64,000 bases of DNA, taken from positions 1 to 64,000 of the forward strand of contig JAJUJI010000003.1 of the NCBI GenBank assembly GCA_029265405.1, in the 5' to 3' direction. Positions within the stretch are counted from its first letter, which is position 1, and the number at the start of each line of letters is the position of its first letter. This document shows, in pieces, positions 8,218-16,998 of this stretch. Origin of the DNA: Clostridiales bacterium (GTDB lineage: Bacteria > Bacillota > Clostridia > Oscillospirales > Oscillospiraceae). Made by a program: the position numbers and the translations under genes. Below the pieces are notes generated by a model. It had not been told where the DNA came from. It saw only the letters and a list, made by a program, of their open reading frames with translations, and searched no databases.

Positions 8218-10464
8218 ATGACGCTTGAGAAAAAGTTTTATATACGGGGCATGCATTGCGCGGCCTGCTCGACCGGCTCGGAAAGGGTCATGCGGAAGCA
8301 GAAGGGCGTTGTCAGGGCCGAGGTGAACCTTGCCGCGGAAACGGCGACGGTTGAATACGACCCTGAGCTGATCAAGCTGTCGCAGATAAAGGCCGCCGTG
8401 GCAAGGCTGGGCTATACAACCGAGGACTACGAGGATACGCAGGCGCAAAGCCTTGAGGAGGAACGAAGGCTCGCCGAGCATAGGCGCTCGAAAAGAAGGC
8501 TGGCGGCCGCCCTCGCCTCTGCGGCCCTGCTTCTCTACGTTTCCATGGGCCACATGCTGCCCGCCGCGCCGCCCCTGCCGCGCTTTATGGATATGGAGTC
8601 CGCGCCGCTTGGCTACGCTCTTGTCCAGCTTGTCCTGGCCGCCGCGGTATTGGCGGCGGGCCGTGATTTTTATATCAGCGGTGTAAAGAGTCTTATAAGG
8701 CTTATCCCTAATATGGATACCCTTGTCGCGATAGGCACCGGCAGCGCCTTCGTCTACAGCTGCTACGCGCTGGCAAGGATAGCCCTCGGCCGTGCCGATT
8801 TTGTCCACAACCTGTTTTTCGAGTCCTCCGCCGTGGTGGTGGCCCTCGTGATGCTGGGTAAGCATCTTGAGGCCGGCAGCAAGGCAAAGACCTCCGACGC
8901 CATAAGGAGGCTTACGAAGCTGGCCCCGGACAGGGCGCTTATCGAAAAGGACGGCGCGCAGATAGAGGTCGAGGCCTCGGAGCTGGCCGTCGGCGATATA
9001 GCGGTCGTGCTGCCCGGCGGCCGCTTTCCCTGCGACGGCGTGGTGCTTTCCGGCGTATCCACGGCGGACAACTCCATGCTGACCGGGGAGAGCCTGCCGG
9101 TCGTCCTGGAGCCCGGCTCGAGGGTAACGGGCGGAGCGATAAACGGAGAGGGCATGATACGTTTCCGAGCGACGGAGGTCGGCGGCGACACGGCGCTGTC
9201 GCACATCATACGCATGGTGCGCGACGCGCAGGGCAAAAAGGCCCCGATAGCGAAAGTCGCCGACAGCGTTGCGGCGTATTTCGTTCCCGCAGTAATGGCG
9301 ATAGCCTTCATATCGGCAGCGGCGTGGCTTATTGCGGGCAGAGATATTGAGTTTGCGCTGAACACCTTCGTTTCCGTGCTTGTCATCGCCTGTCCCTGCG
9401 CCTTGGGGCTTGCCACGCCCACGGCCATAATGGTCGGCACCGGCAGGGCGGCGCAGCTCGGCGTGCTTTTCAAGAGCGGCGAAGCCTTGCAGGCGGCAAG
9501 CGGGCTTACCCATATAGCGCTGGACAAGACCGGAACGCTCACCGAGGGCAAGCCGTCGCTGACGGCGATAGAAGCGGCGGGGGGATTGGCCGAGGATGAG
9601 CTGCTTTCGCTGGCGGCTTCCCTGGAGCGCGGCTCCGAGCACCCCGTGGCAAAGGCTATACTGAGAGCGTCTGACGAGCGCGGCTTCGTTCCGCGCGCTC
9701 TCGACGGCATAACAGCCCTTCCCGGCAGAGGCGTCGAGGCTGCGGTGGACGGTGCAAGCGTGTGCGTCGGCAGCGAAAGGCTCATGCGCGAAAAAGGGAT
9801 AGACGTTTCGCCCATGGCCCCTAGAGCCTCCGAGCTGCAGAGCCGGGGCTCCATAATCATGTATTGCGCCGCCGGAGACAGGCTGCTGGGCCTGTTCGCG
9901 GCTTCCGACAGGATAAAGCCGGAAAGCTCCGCAGCCGTCGGCCGCCTTGTTTCCATGGGGCTGAAGGTCACCATGCTCACAGGCGACGTGGAGGCTGCGG
10001 CCGCGGCCGTAGCTAAGGCGGCGGGCATAGAATCATATATTGCCGGGGTCCTTCCCTCGGACAAGGCGGAGGCAGTAGCCAGGCTGAAAGCCTCGGGCGG
10101 CAAAGTGGCCATGATCGGCGACGGCATAAACGACGCTCCGGCTCTGGCCGCCGCGGACGTCGGCATAGCGGTCGGCGGCGGTACGGACATAGCCGTGGAA
10201 TCGGCGGACGTGGTGCTTATAAACGGCTCCCTTTCCTCGGCCGCCGACGCGATAAGCCTCGCGCGGGCGGTCATGCGGAACATAAAGCAAAACCTGTTCT
10301 GGGCTTTCTTCTACAACTGCGCCGGCATACCCTTTGCCGCGGGCCTGTTTTACGCCTTCGGCGGGCCCAGGCTCAACCCCATGATAGCCGGCGGCGCCAT
10401 GGCCCTCAGCTCCGTCTGCGTCGTTGCCAACGCGCTCAGGCTCCGGCGCTTCAAGCCGAAATAG
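8218..10464 (+). CDS. copA: Copper-exporting P1B-type ATPase
   Basis: This membrane pump uses ATP to expel Cu(I). The 748-residue protein has one N-terminal heavy-metal domain (GMHCAACS, Cys14 and Cys17), eight expected membrane helices, the ion-path motif CPC (392-394), the phosphorylated aspartate in DKTGT (Asp436), the MLTGD hinge and GDGINDAPALAAADVG (about 634 on). The last membrane helix carries SSVCVVAN, typical of copper rather than zinc/cadmium pumps. There is only one metal-binding domain, where Bacillus CopA has two, and no CopZ chaperone or CsoR/CopY regulator nearby. GGAAGGAAGG precedes the ATG. Confidence 0.94.
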   Translation: MTLEKKFYIRGMHCAACSTGSERVMRKQKGVVRAEVNLAAETATVEYDPELIKLSQIKAAVARLGYTTEDYEDTQAQSLEEERRLAEHRRSKRRLAAALASAALLLYVSMGHMLPAAPPLPRFMDMESAPLGYALVQLVLAAAVLAAGRDFYISGVKSLIRLIPNMDTLVAIGTGSAFVYSCYALARIALGRADFVHNLFFESSAVVVALVMLGKHLEAGSKAKTSDAIRRLTKLAPDRALIEKDGAQIEVEASELAVGDIAVVLPGGRFPCDGVVLSGVSTADNSMLTGESLPVVLEPGSRVTGGAINGEGMIRFRATEVGGDTALSHIIRMVRDAQGKKAPIAKVADSVAAYFVPAVMAIAFISAAAWLIAGRDIEFALNTFVSVLVIACPCALGLATPTAIMVGTGRAAQLGVLFKSGEALQAASGLTHIALDKTGTLTEGKPSLTAIEAAGGLAEDELLSLAASLERGSEHPVAKAILRASDERGFVPRALDGITALPGRGVEAAVDGASVCVGSERLMREKGIDVSPMAPRASELQSRGSIIMYCAAGDRLLGLFAASDRIKPESSAAVGRLVSMGLKVTMLTGDVEAAAAAVAKAAGIESYIAGVLPSDKAEAVARLKASGGKVAMIGDGINDAPALAAADVGIAVGGGTDIAVESADVVLINGSLSSAADAISLARAVMRNIKQNLFWAFFYNCAGIPFAAGLFYAFGGPRLNPMIAGGAMALSSVCVVANALRLRRFKPK

Positions 10465-10491
10465 CGGGGCGCCAGCCGCCGTAAAAGAGCG

Positions 10492-10525
10492 CCGCCCGGA
10501 CCGAGCCCCGGTCCGGGCGGTTTTT
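10492..10525 (+). terminator. Rho-independent terminator after copA
   Basis: An 11-bp stem (CCGCCCGGACC 10492-10502, GGTCCGGGCGG 10510-10520) with a 7-base loop is followed by TTTTT. It lies in the gap to the convergent ribF gene. Confidence 0.9.
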
Positions 10526-10534
10526 GTTCCGTTT

Positions 10535-11428
10535 TCAGCAGCCCAGTATTTCTCTGGCGCGCAGGGCATCCCTTTCAATCTGCCTTTTAAGCTCCTCCAT
10601 ATCGGCGAATTTCCTCTCCGGCCTGATAAAGTCTATAAATTCCAGTCTCAGCCGCTTTCCGTAGAGGTTGCCGCTGTAATCGAGGATATAGCTTTCCACC
10701 GACACCGCGCCGTCGCTGCTGACGGTCGGCCTTTCCCCTATATTGGTGACGGCGCACCTTAAGACATTTTCGCCGTCGATTCGTACGCGGGTGGCGTAGA
10801 CCCCGTAAGCCGGAACCAGCACTCCCTCGGCAAAGCGCATATTCGCCGTCGGCGCGCCCATCTTGCTTCCGCGCCTGTAGCCTACCCGTACGGTGTCGGT
10901 CAAAGCCAGCGGGTAGCCTAAAAATCTGTTGGCCTCGCGGATGTTGCCCTCCAGGAGCAGCTTCCGTATGTGCGTTGAGCTGACGACTATTCCGTCAAGC
11001 TCCACCTTCGGCATCACATCCAGCCCTATGCCGAGCTCGGCGCATTTTTTCGCAAGCTTCTCGGTGTTTCCCTCGTTTTTGTACCCGAAGCGGAAATCGT
11101 AGCCTACGACCAGATGCACGGCCTCGAAATCCTCCGCCATCCAGTCGACGAAGGCTTCCCAGGGCATCTTCATTACGCTTTCGTCGAAGCAGATGGATAT
11201 TATCTCGTCCACTCCGAATTTGCGCCTGAGTATTTCCGCCCTGTCCTCGGGCGAGCTTATCAGCGGCACCTTTTCGCCCTTGACGATGTTGTCGGGATGT
11301 ATGTCGAAGGTCAGCAGCGCCGGCAGGGCGCCAAGCTCGGCCGCCCTTTCCTTCGATCTTTCTATGAGAGTGGCGTGCCCTATATGGACTCCGTCGAAAA
11401 AGCCTATAGCTATTACCCTTTTTCCCAT
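10535..11428 (-). CDS. ribF: Bifunctional riboflavin kinase / FAD synthetase
   Basis: RibF phosphorylates riboflavin to FMN and adenylates FMN to FAD. The 297-residue product has the N-terminal nucleotidyltransferase domain (GFFDGVHIGH at about residues 9-18, VVGYDFRFG, STHIRKLL) and the C-terminal kinase domain (GAPTANMRF, PAYGVYA, VESYILDYSGNLYGK). The ATG at 11428 is used; an in-frame TTG at 11440 lacks a better ribosome site. It is the last gene of the pyrH-to-ribF run, 42 bp after truB, the usual neighbour in Bacteria. Confidence 0.96.
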   Translation of the reverse strand: MGKRVIAIGFFDGVHIGHATLIERSKERAAELGALPALLTFDIHPDNIVKGEKVPLISSPEDRAEILRRKFGVDEIISICFDESVMKMPWEAFVDWMAEDFEAVHLVVGYDFRFGYKNEGNTEKLAKKCAELGIGLDVMPKVELDGIVVSSTHIRKLLLEGNIREANRFLGYPLALTDTVRVGYRRGSKMGAPTANMRFAEGVLVPAYGVYATRVRIDGENVLRCAVTNIGERPTVSSDGAVSVESYILDYSGNLYGKRLRLEFIDFIRPERKFADMEELKRQIERDALRAREILGC

Positions 11429-11470
11429 CCTGTACCCCAATCGGCCCGGAGGGCGCTGCGCGCCCCCGCT

Positions 11471-12343
11471 CTATATGTCGTAAAAGCTCTTTATTATTTT
11501 CAGGAGGCCCTTGTCGGCTTCGGCGAGAGCCAGAAACTCGCCCGAGAGCCCGTAGACCCGCCGCCTGCCGCTTTGCATGCCGTCCAGCCTGACGGCGGCC
11601 CCGTTCCTGAGCCTCCGCTCTTCCTCGCCGCCGACAGTCAGGCTCGGCAAGGCTTCGAACAGCGCGTCCACCGGGAGCAGAAGCCGGTCAAGCTCCCCCG
11701 CTTCCGCCGCCGCGATTATCTCGTCCAGTCCGGCCGCCCTGTCAGCGCGGAAGGCGCCGGCCCTCGTCCGCCTTAGATAGGCCATTGCCGCGCCGCAGCC
11801 CAGCCTCTGCCCCAAATCGTGGCAAAGCGTCCTTATATAGGTTCCCTTCGAGCATACGACCCGGAAGCGGTATTCGCCGGCGTGCCAGCCCAGCGGCTCC
11901 AGCTCATAGATATATATGCGTCTGGGGCTGCGCTCCACATCGGCGCCGCGCCGCGCGTATTCGTAAAGCCTCTTGCCCCTCACCTTAACGGCCGAATACA
12001 GCGGAGGAAGCTGGAGGCTCTCTCCCAAGAAGCCCGAGAGGGCCGCCCTTATCCCGGCCTCGTCGACATCCGCCGGGCGCTCGCTCAAAACCGTGCCCGT
12101 GACGTCCTGCGTGTCCGTCACCGTCCCGAGCCTCAGCCCGGCTATATATTCCTTGTCCGCGCTTTCCGCAAATTCCGCGGCGCGGGTCGCCCTGCCGATA
12201 AATAGAGGCAGCACCCCGGTCGCCATAGGGTCGAGAGTGCCGCCGTGCCCTATGCGCTTTTCCCCGAGGACGCGCCTGAGCTTTGAAACCACGTCGTGGG
12301 AGGTCCAGCCTTCCGGCTTGTCCGCTATCATTATCCCGTTCAT
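11471..12343 (-). CDS. truB: tRNA pseudouridine-55 synthase
   Basis: TruB makes the universal pseudouridine in the T-loop of tRNAs. The 290-residue protein has the catalytic aspartate in GGTLDPMATGVLP, the conserved DKEY and YSAVKVRGKRLYEYAR stretches, and CSKGTYIRTLCHDLG; a C-terminal PUA-like region follows. Its ATG overlaps the nrnA stop by 4 bp (ATGA), indicating translational coupling. Confidence 0.96.
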   Translation of the reverse strand: MNGIMIADKPEGWTSHDVVSKLRRVLGEKRIGHGGTLDPMATGVLPLFIGRATRAAEFAESADKEYIAGLRLGTVTDTQDVTGTVLSERPADVDEAGIRAALSGFLGESLQLPPLYSAVKVRGKRLYEYARRGADVERSPRRIYIYELEPLGWHAGEYRFRVVCSKGTYIRTLCHDLGQRLGCGAAMAYLRRTRAGAFRADRAAGLDEIIAAAEAGELDRLLLPVDALFEALPSLTVGGEEERRLRNGAAVRLDGMQSGRRRVYGLSGEFLALAEADKGLLKIIKSFYDI

Positions 12344-13299
12344 TTGCTTTTCCAGTGCTTGGCCGTGGCGGCCTTTATGACGGCCTTAGCCGTCTCCAAA
12401 TCACCGTCGATTATGCCTCCGGCCGCCATCCCGTGCCCGCCGCCGCCGAACTCCGAGCATATGTCGCTGGCATTGGCGTATATCCCCGTCCTTACGGACA
12501 CCTTCCATTTGAGCTCCGACACCTGGCGCAGGGTTATGCTGGTTTCCGTTCCCCTGATCTGGCCGGCTACCACGGCTATATCCTCCAAGTCCTCCTCCCC
12601 GGCTCCGGACCGCCTGAGCATGTCCAGCGTAAGGCTGCAAATGACCGCTTCCCCGTCCATGAAAAAATCGAGGCTTTCTATCATGAGGCTTTCCAGCTTA
12701 AGGCGGCTCGGGCTTTTCAGCATGAAAAATTCCCTGTTGAGGTCGCCCGCCGGGACGCCCGCGTCGATCAGCGCTGCGGCGGCTCTGTGCGTGTCCGCCT
12801 TGGTGTTCTTGTACCTGAAGCAGCCTGTGTCGGTAGCCACGGCTATATAAAGCGGCAGGGCGGCCTCGCTGCTCAGTCTGCCGGACAGGGCGCAGAGAAG
12901 CTGCATTACGATCTCGCCGCAGGAGGCCTTTTCCTCCATGATGAGCCCCGCCGCCGCATAGCGCTTGTTCGAGGGGTGGTGGTCGATTGCAAGGTCTATC
13001 TTTCCCCTGTAATCCAGGGCGTTTATTTGAATTATACCCTCGTCGGCCAAATCGACGGCGACGACCCAGTCGGGCGCGTAGCCTTCATGCGCGTAATAGG
13101 CCCTCGTATAGACTATGTAGCGCGATGTGGTCTCGGGATTGGGCAGCACATAGGCCTGCTTCCCAAGCTCGCGCAGGCCGCGGCAAAGGCCGGCGGCGCT
13201 GCCCACGGCGTCCCCGTCCGGCCGGTTGTGGTTTATTATCAGAAAATTGTCCCTTTCGGAAAGCCAGTCGCGGCACTCCTCAAGCGTCAGCGTCGTCAT
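12340..13299 (-). CDS. nrnA: DHH/DHHA1 phosphoesterase, NrnA-type oligoribonuclease / pAp phosphatase
   Basis: Proteins of this type degrade very short RNAs and 3'-phosphoadenosine 5'-phosphate, or hydrolyse cyclic dinucleotides. The 319-residue protein has NHNRPDGDAVGS (residues 23-34), LAIDHHPSN (the DHH motif), an aspartate in VATDTGCF and the C-terminal GGGGHGMAAGG of DHHA1. It overlaps rbfA by 20 bp and truB by 4 bp. This position between rbfA and truB is a common Gram-positive arrangement. Confidence 0.9.
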   Translation of the reverse strand: MTTLTLEECRDWLSERDNFLIINHNRPDGDAVGSAAGLCRGLRELGKQAYVLPNPETTSRYIVYTRAYYAHEGYAPDWVVAVDLADEGIIQINALDYRGKIDLAIDHHPSNKRYAAAGLIMEEKASCGEIVMQLLCALSGRLSSEAALPLYIAVATDTGCFRYKNTKADTHRAAAALIDAGVPAGDLNREFFMLKSPSRLKLESLMIESLDFFMDGEAVICSLTLDMLRRSGAGEEDLEDIAVVAGQIRGTETSITLRQVSELKWKVSVRTGIYANASDICSEFGGGGHGMAAGGIIDGDLETAKAVIKAATAKHWKSK

Positions 13300-13645
13300 C
13301 GTTTTTTATATCCAGTCCGTTTATTATTTGGGATATGCGCGCCCCGCGCTCGATGGAGCTGTCCCGCTCGAAGATAAGCTCCGGCGTATAGCGCAGCGAA
13401 AGGATGCTCCCAAGCTCCCTTCTCAGCCAGGGCGAGGCCGATTTAAGGCCCTTCTTCAGCTCCTTTTCGTCAACGCTGCCCAATACGCTAATATACACCT
13501 TGGCAAAGCGCAGATCCCCGGTGGTATCGACGCCGGTTATGCTTATCATGCCCTGCTGTACGCGGGGATCCTTTACCTTTGTTATAAGCGAGGAAAGCTC
13601 GCGCTGGATATCCTCGTTTATGCGTCCGATTCGGTTGGCAGCCAT
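13280..13645 (-). CDS. rbfA: 30S ribosome-binding factor A
   Basis: RbfA binds the immature 30S subunit and helps 16S rRNA processing. The 121-residue protein has the single KH-like fold with KVKDPRVQ, the ITGVDTTGDLRFAKVYISV core and LRRELGSILSLRYTPELIFERD. The start has GGAGAAG 6 bases upstream. In most Firmicutes rbfA follows infB; here uppS is directly upstream with a 47-bp gap, so the nusA-infB block is elsewhere. Confidence 0.95.
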   Translation of the reverse strand: MAANRIGRINEDIQRELSSLITKVKDPRVQQGMISITGVDTTGDLRFAKVYISVLGSVDEKELKKGLKSASPWLRRELGSILSLRYTPELIFERDSSIERGARISQIINGLDIKNDDDADA

Positions 13646-13692
13646 ATACTTCTCCGTAATCCGTTATTTTCCGCCGGCACGCCCGTCGCCGG

Positions 13693-14463
13693 CTATTTTG
13701 CGCTTCCGAACCTCCTGTCGCGCCCGGAGTATGACAGTATGGCCTTGTCCAGCTCCCGGGGCGTGAAGTCTGGCCAGAGCACGTCAGTAAAGTAAAGCTC
13801 CGAATAGGCCGACTGCCATAGCAGGAAGTTGGATATGCGCAGCTCGCCCCCAGGCCTTATTATCAGCTCAGGGTCCGGTATGCCCTTTGAATACAAATAG
13901 TCCGAAAACAGGCTCTCGTCCAGCGCCTCCGGCTCCGCCCTTCCGGAACGGCAGTCCTCGGCAAATCTGCGCGCGGCGCGGACTATCTCGTCCCTGCCGC
14001 CGTAATTGAAGCAAACGTTGACCTTTATGCGCGCGTTGGTTAGGTGCGCGGCAACCCCCAGGGCCTCGTGGGAAAGCTCCTGGAGCCTGGGGGAAAGCCT
14101 TGATATGTCGCCCATGACGTAAAGGCTGGCCCCTTCCTCCTCCATGGTCTGTATGGCCTCTATAAGATATTTTTCCAGCAGGGTCATAATTGCGCCCACC
14201 TCCTCCGAGTCACGCTTCCAGTTTTCAGTGGAAAAAACGTAGACCGTGAGATGCTCAACGCCAATGTCCCTGCAATAGCGCACTATCTTCCTGAAGGTTT
14301 CGGCTCCGGCGGAATGGCCGGCGCTGCGGGGCAGCCCGCGCTTTTTGGCCCAGCGGCCGTTGCCGTCCATTATTATCGCGATGTGGCGGGGTATTTTCAC
14401 TTCCCCGCCGCCGCCCGTGCCGGGCAGGGCTCTCGCGCTTTTTCTATTCTTCCCGAATGCCAT
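13693..14463 (-). CDS. uppS: Undecaprenyl diphosphate synthase (cis-prenyltransferase)
   Basis: UppS extends farnesyl diphosphate with isopentenyl units to make the C55 carrier of cell-wall synthesis. The 256-residue protein has IIMDGNGRWAKKRGLPRSAGH with the catalytic aspartate, YVFSTENWKRD, CFNYGGRDEI and the C-terminal RPGGELRISNFLLWQSAYSE. The usual RTGGE or RTSGE reads RPGGE here. It begins 2 bp after the frr stop. The partner genes cdsA, dxr and rseP that normally follow are missing. Confidence 0.96.
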   Translation of the reverse strand: MAFGKNRKSARALPGTGGGGEVKIPRHIAIIMDGNGRWAKKRGLPRSAGHSAGAETFRKIVRYCRDIGVEHLTVYVFSTENWKRDSEEVGAIMTLLEKYLIEAIQTMEEEGASLYVMGDISRLSPRLQELSHEALGVAAHLTNARIKVNVCFNYGGRDEIVRAARRFAEDCRSGRAEPEALDESLFSDYLYSKGIPDPELIIRPGGELRISNFLLWQSAYSELYFTDVLWPDFTPRELDKAILSYSGRDRRFGSAK

Positions 14464-14465
14464 TA

Positions 14466-15023
14466 TTATATTTCGTAAAGCTCTTTTTCTTTCTTTTCCA
14501 TAAGCTTGTCAATATTGGCTATATGGTCGTCGGTAATCTTCTGAAGGTCCTTCTCGGCGGTTTTAAGGTCGTCCTCTGTTATCTCGGACTTCTTCTTTTG
14601 GGCCTTGAATTTCTCCATCGCGTCGCGCCGTATGTTGCGCACGGCCACCTTGCTTTCTTCCCCGTACTTCCTTATCTGCCTGACCAGCTCCTTGCGCCGC
14701 TCCTCGGTAAGCTGCGGGAAAACAAGGCGTATTATGCGCCCGTCGTTCTGGGGATTTATGCCGAGGTCGCTGGCCTGTATGGCTTTTTCTATGAGCTTCA
14801 GCGTGCCCGTGTCCCAGGGCTGTATGGTCAGCGTTCTCGGATCGGGAGAGGCTATGGTAGCGATCTGGTTGATGGGCGTGGGGTTCCCGTAGTAGTCAAC
14901 CTTGATTTGGTCAAGCACCGAGGCGTTGGCTCTTCCCGCCCTTACGGCAGCGAAGTTAGTCTGCATTACTTCAATGGTCTTCTCCATTTTTTCGGTGAAT
15001 TCGACGTAATCGCTTTTGTTCAT
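14466..15023 (-). CDS. frr: Ribosome recycling factor
   Basis: Frr, with EF-G, splits post-termination ribosomes. The 185-residue length is exactly the family norm. Conserved stretches visible are AVRAGRANASVLD near residue 30, DYYGNPTPINQIA and the C-terminal charged three-helix region with VRNIRRDA. AAAGGA lies upstream of the ATG. It is 83 bp downstream of pyrH. Confidence 0.97.
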   Translation of the reverse strand: MNKSDYVEFTEKMEKTIEVMQTNFAAVRAGRANASVLDQIKVDYYGNPTPINQIATIASPDPRTLTIQPWDTGTLKLIEKAIQASDLGINPQNDGRIIRLVFPQLTEERRKELVRQIRKYGEESKVAVRNIRRDAMEKFKAQKKKSEITEDDLKTAEKDLQKITDDHIANIDKLMEKKEKELYEI

Positions 15024-15106
15024 AAGCTTTCATTCCTTTCCCTTTATTTGTATGAAGCGCGCGGCGTTAAGCCGCCCCGGAGCGCCATCTCTTTCGGCGC
15101 GTCCGG

Positions 15107-15826
15107 TCAATATACCGTGGTTCCCACATTTTCGCCCATTACCGCTTTTATTATGTTCCCGGGCTCCTTCAGGGCAAAGACTATCACCGGCAGCTTGTTG
15201 TCCATAGCCAGGGCGTTGGCTGTGGAATCCATGACCTCAAGGCGCCTTTCCAGGACCTCCTCGTAGGTTATGGCGTCATACCTGACGGCGCCGCCGTCCT
15301 TTCTCGGGTCGGCGCTGTATACGCCGTCTATATTTTTTGCCAGCAGCAGCGCGTCGGCCTCTATCTGCAGGGCCCGCAGGGTTCCCGCCGTATCGGTGGT
15401 GAAATACGGCTCCCCGGTGCCGCAGGCGAATATGACGACAAAGCCCTTCTCAAGGCTTTCTATCGCCCTGTCCCTCGAAAAGGCGTCGGCGACCTTATCC
15501 ATAGGGATTGCGCTCTGCACACAAGCCTGAACGCCGATGCCCTCAAAAACGTCCAGCAGCGCGAGGCTGTTCATGGCGGTGGCCAGCATGCCCATATAGT
15601 CCGCCCTGGCCCTGACCATGTTGCCTCCCCCGTCCTTCACACCGCGCCAGAAGTTGCCGCTCCCGACGACTATGCCCACCTGGACCCCGCGCTCTACGCA
15701 GCCCTTCACAGCCAGGCATACCCTTTTGGCAAGCTCAAAATCTATGCCTCTGCCGGACGCGCCCGCCAGAGCCTCCCCGCTCAGCTTGAGCAATACTCGT
15801 TTGTATTTCGGTTCCATAGCTTCCAT
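15107..15826 (-). CDS. pyrH: Uridylate kinase (UMP kinase)
   Basis: PyrH makes UDP from UMP with ATP and is a hexameric amino-acid-kinase-fold enzyme regulated by UTP and GTP. The 239-residue protein has LLKLSGEALAG, VVGSGNFWRG, ARADYMGMLAT, TGEPYFTTDTAG and KNIDGVYSADPRKD. The typical GGGN sequence reads VGSGN, still compatible with phosphate binding. GGGAGG lies just ahead of the ATG. It starts a new transcript, since a terminator separates it from tsf. Confidence 0.96.
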   Translation of the reverse strand: MEAMEPKYKRVLLKLSGEALAGASGRGIDFELAKRVCLAVKGCVERGVQVGIVVGSGNFWRGVKDGGGNMVRARADYMGMLATAMNSLALLDVFEGIGVQACVQSAIPMDKVADAFSRDRAIESLEKGFVVIFACGTGEPYFTTDTAGTLRALQIEADALLLAKNIDGVYSADPRKDGGAVRYDAITYEEVLERRLEVMDSTANALAMDNKLPVIVFALKEPGNIIKAVMGENVGTTVY

Positions 15827-15973
15827 AAAAATCCTCCCGGTTCGAAGCGGGGCGGCGCCGCTCCGCCGTTAATAACCGCGATCCTGCCTTAATAAATAAT
15901 TTTACTATATTTCTACCGTTTTTAAAAGGGCATATTCTAATTTTTGCTCCCGCTGCGCCTAAAACGCAGAAGA

Positions 15974-16014
15974 AAAGCGCCTTCGTTTCACTAAAAGCGG
16001 TGCGAAGGCGCTTT
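15974..16014 (-). terminator. Terminator after tsf
   Basis: A perfect 12-bp stem (AAAGCGCCTTCG 15974-15985, CGAAGGCGCTTT 16003-16014) with a 17-base loop, followed on the minus strand by TTCTTC. It ends the rpsB-tsf transcript, so pyrH needs its own promoter in the AT-rich 15880-15950 stretch. Confidence 0.8.
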
Positions 16015-16070
16015 AATTTGCAGTGCTGCTTGCTGTCTTCCGTCGGCGCGCCGGGGGGCGGCGCGACGGT

Positions 16071-16997
16071 TCACTTGATCATGCTGGCAACTTCCTCGGC
16101 GAAATTGTCGGCCTTTTTCTCTATTCCCTCGCCTGTTTCAAACCTGGTGAAGGCCTTTACGGCTATGGTCCCGCCAAGGCTCCTGGCCACCTCCGCCACA
16201 TGCTTTTCGACGGATATCTTGTCGCCCTTAACAAAGTCCTGCTGCATAAGGCAGGATTCCGTAAAGAATTTCGCCAGGCGGCCGGTGACCATCTTTTCGA
16301 TTATATTGTCGGGCTTGCCGGCGTTCTTCGGATCCTCCTTGGCCTGCACCATGTAGATTTCCTTTTCCTTGGCAAGCGTCGCCTCGTCCACGTCGCTCTT
16401 GTCGCGGAAGGAGGGGCGCATGGCCGCGACCTGCATGGCCAGGTCCTTGCCCAGCTCAATTACCTCGGGCGCGTTTTTAATATTGTCGGATACCTCGAGA
16501 TTCACAAGGACGCCTATCTTGCCGCCCATGTGTATATACGAAACGGTAAGGCCGCTTGAATAGCGGGCAAAGCGGCGGACCTGTATGTTCTCGCCGATAA
16601 CCATTACCTTTTCCTTTCTCATGTCCTCTATGGTCTTGTCCGTACCGGGGTAATTCATCGCCATAAGCGCGTCGAGATCGGCGGGGTTGTTCCTAGCAAC
16701 GACCTCGGCCACCGTTTCGGCGAATTTTTTAAATTCCTCGTTCTTGGCGGCAAAGTCCGTCTCGATGTTAACCTCGACGACGGCCGCCTCCCCGCTGTCG
16801 CAGACATAGGCCAGGCTCACGCCCTCGGCGGCTATCCTGCCCGCCTTTTTCTGCGCGGTGGCAAGCCCCTTTTCGCGCAGCCACTCTATGGCCTTTTCCA
16901 TATCTCCGTCCGTTGCCGCAAGCGCCTTCTTGCAGTCCATCATTCCGACGCCCGTGGTCTCCCTGAGGACCTTGACATCGTTAGCGGTAAATGCCAT
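16071..16997 (-). CDS. tsf: Elongation factor Ts
   Basis: EF-Ts reloads EF-Tu with GTP. The 308-residue protein has the N-terminal UBA-like domain (VKVLRETTGVGMMDCKKAL), the TDFAAKNEEF signature and the two core subdomains, including YIHMGGKIGVLV. GGAGGAATAAT precedes the ATG and the gene follows rpsB by a single base, the universal bacterial arrangement. Confidence 0.97.
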   Translation of the reverse strand: MAFTANDVKVLRETTGVGMMDCKKALAATDGDMEKAIEWLREKGLATAQKKAGRIAAEGVSLAYVCDSGEAAVVEVNIETDFAAKNEEFKKFAETVAEVVARNNPADLDALMAMNYPGTDKTIEDMRKEKVMVIGENIQVRRFARYSSGLTVSYIHMGGKIGVLVNLEVSDNIKNAPEVIELGKDLAMQVAAMRPSFRDKSDVDEATLAKEKEIYMVQAKEDPKNAGKPDNIIEKMVTGRLAKFFTESCLMQQDFVKGDKISVEKHVAEVARSLGGTIAVKAFTRFETGEGIEKKADNFAEEVASMIK

Positions 16998-16998
16998 A

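Noticed and set aside
8089-10283. Two long frames antisense to copA
   Set aside because: Low-complexity Arg/Gly or Ser/Ala composition and no start signals; CopA on the other strand is complete.
12283-13377. Long plus-strand frame across truB and nrnA
   Set aside because: Antisense to three recognised genes and no recognisable domain.
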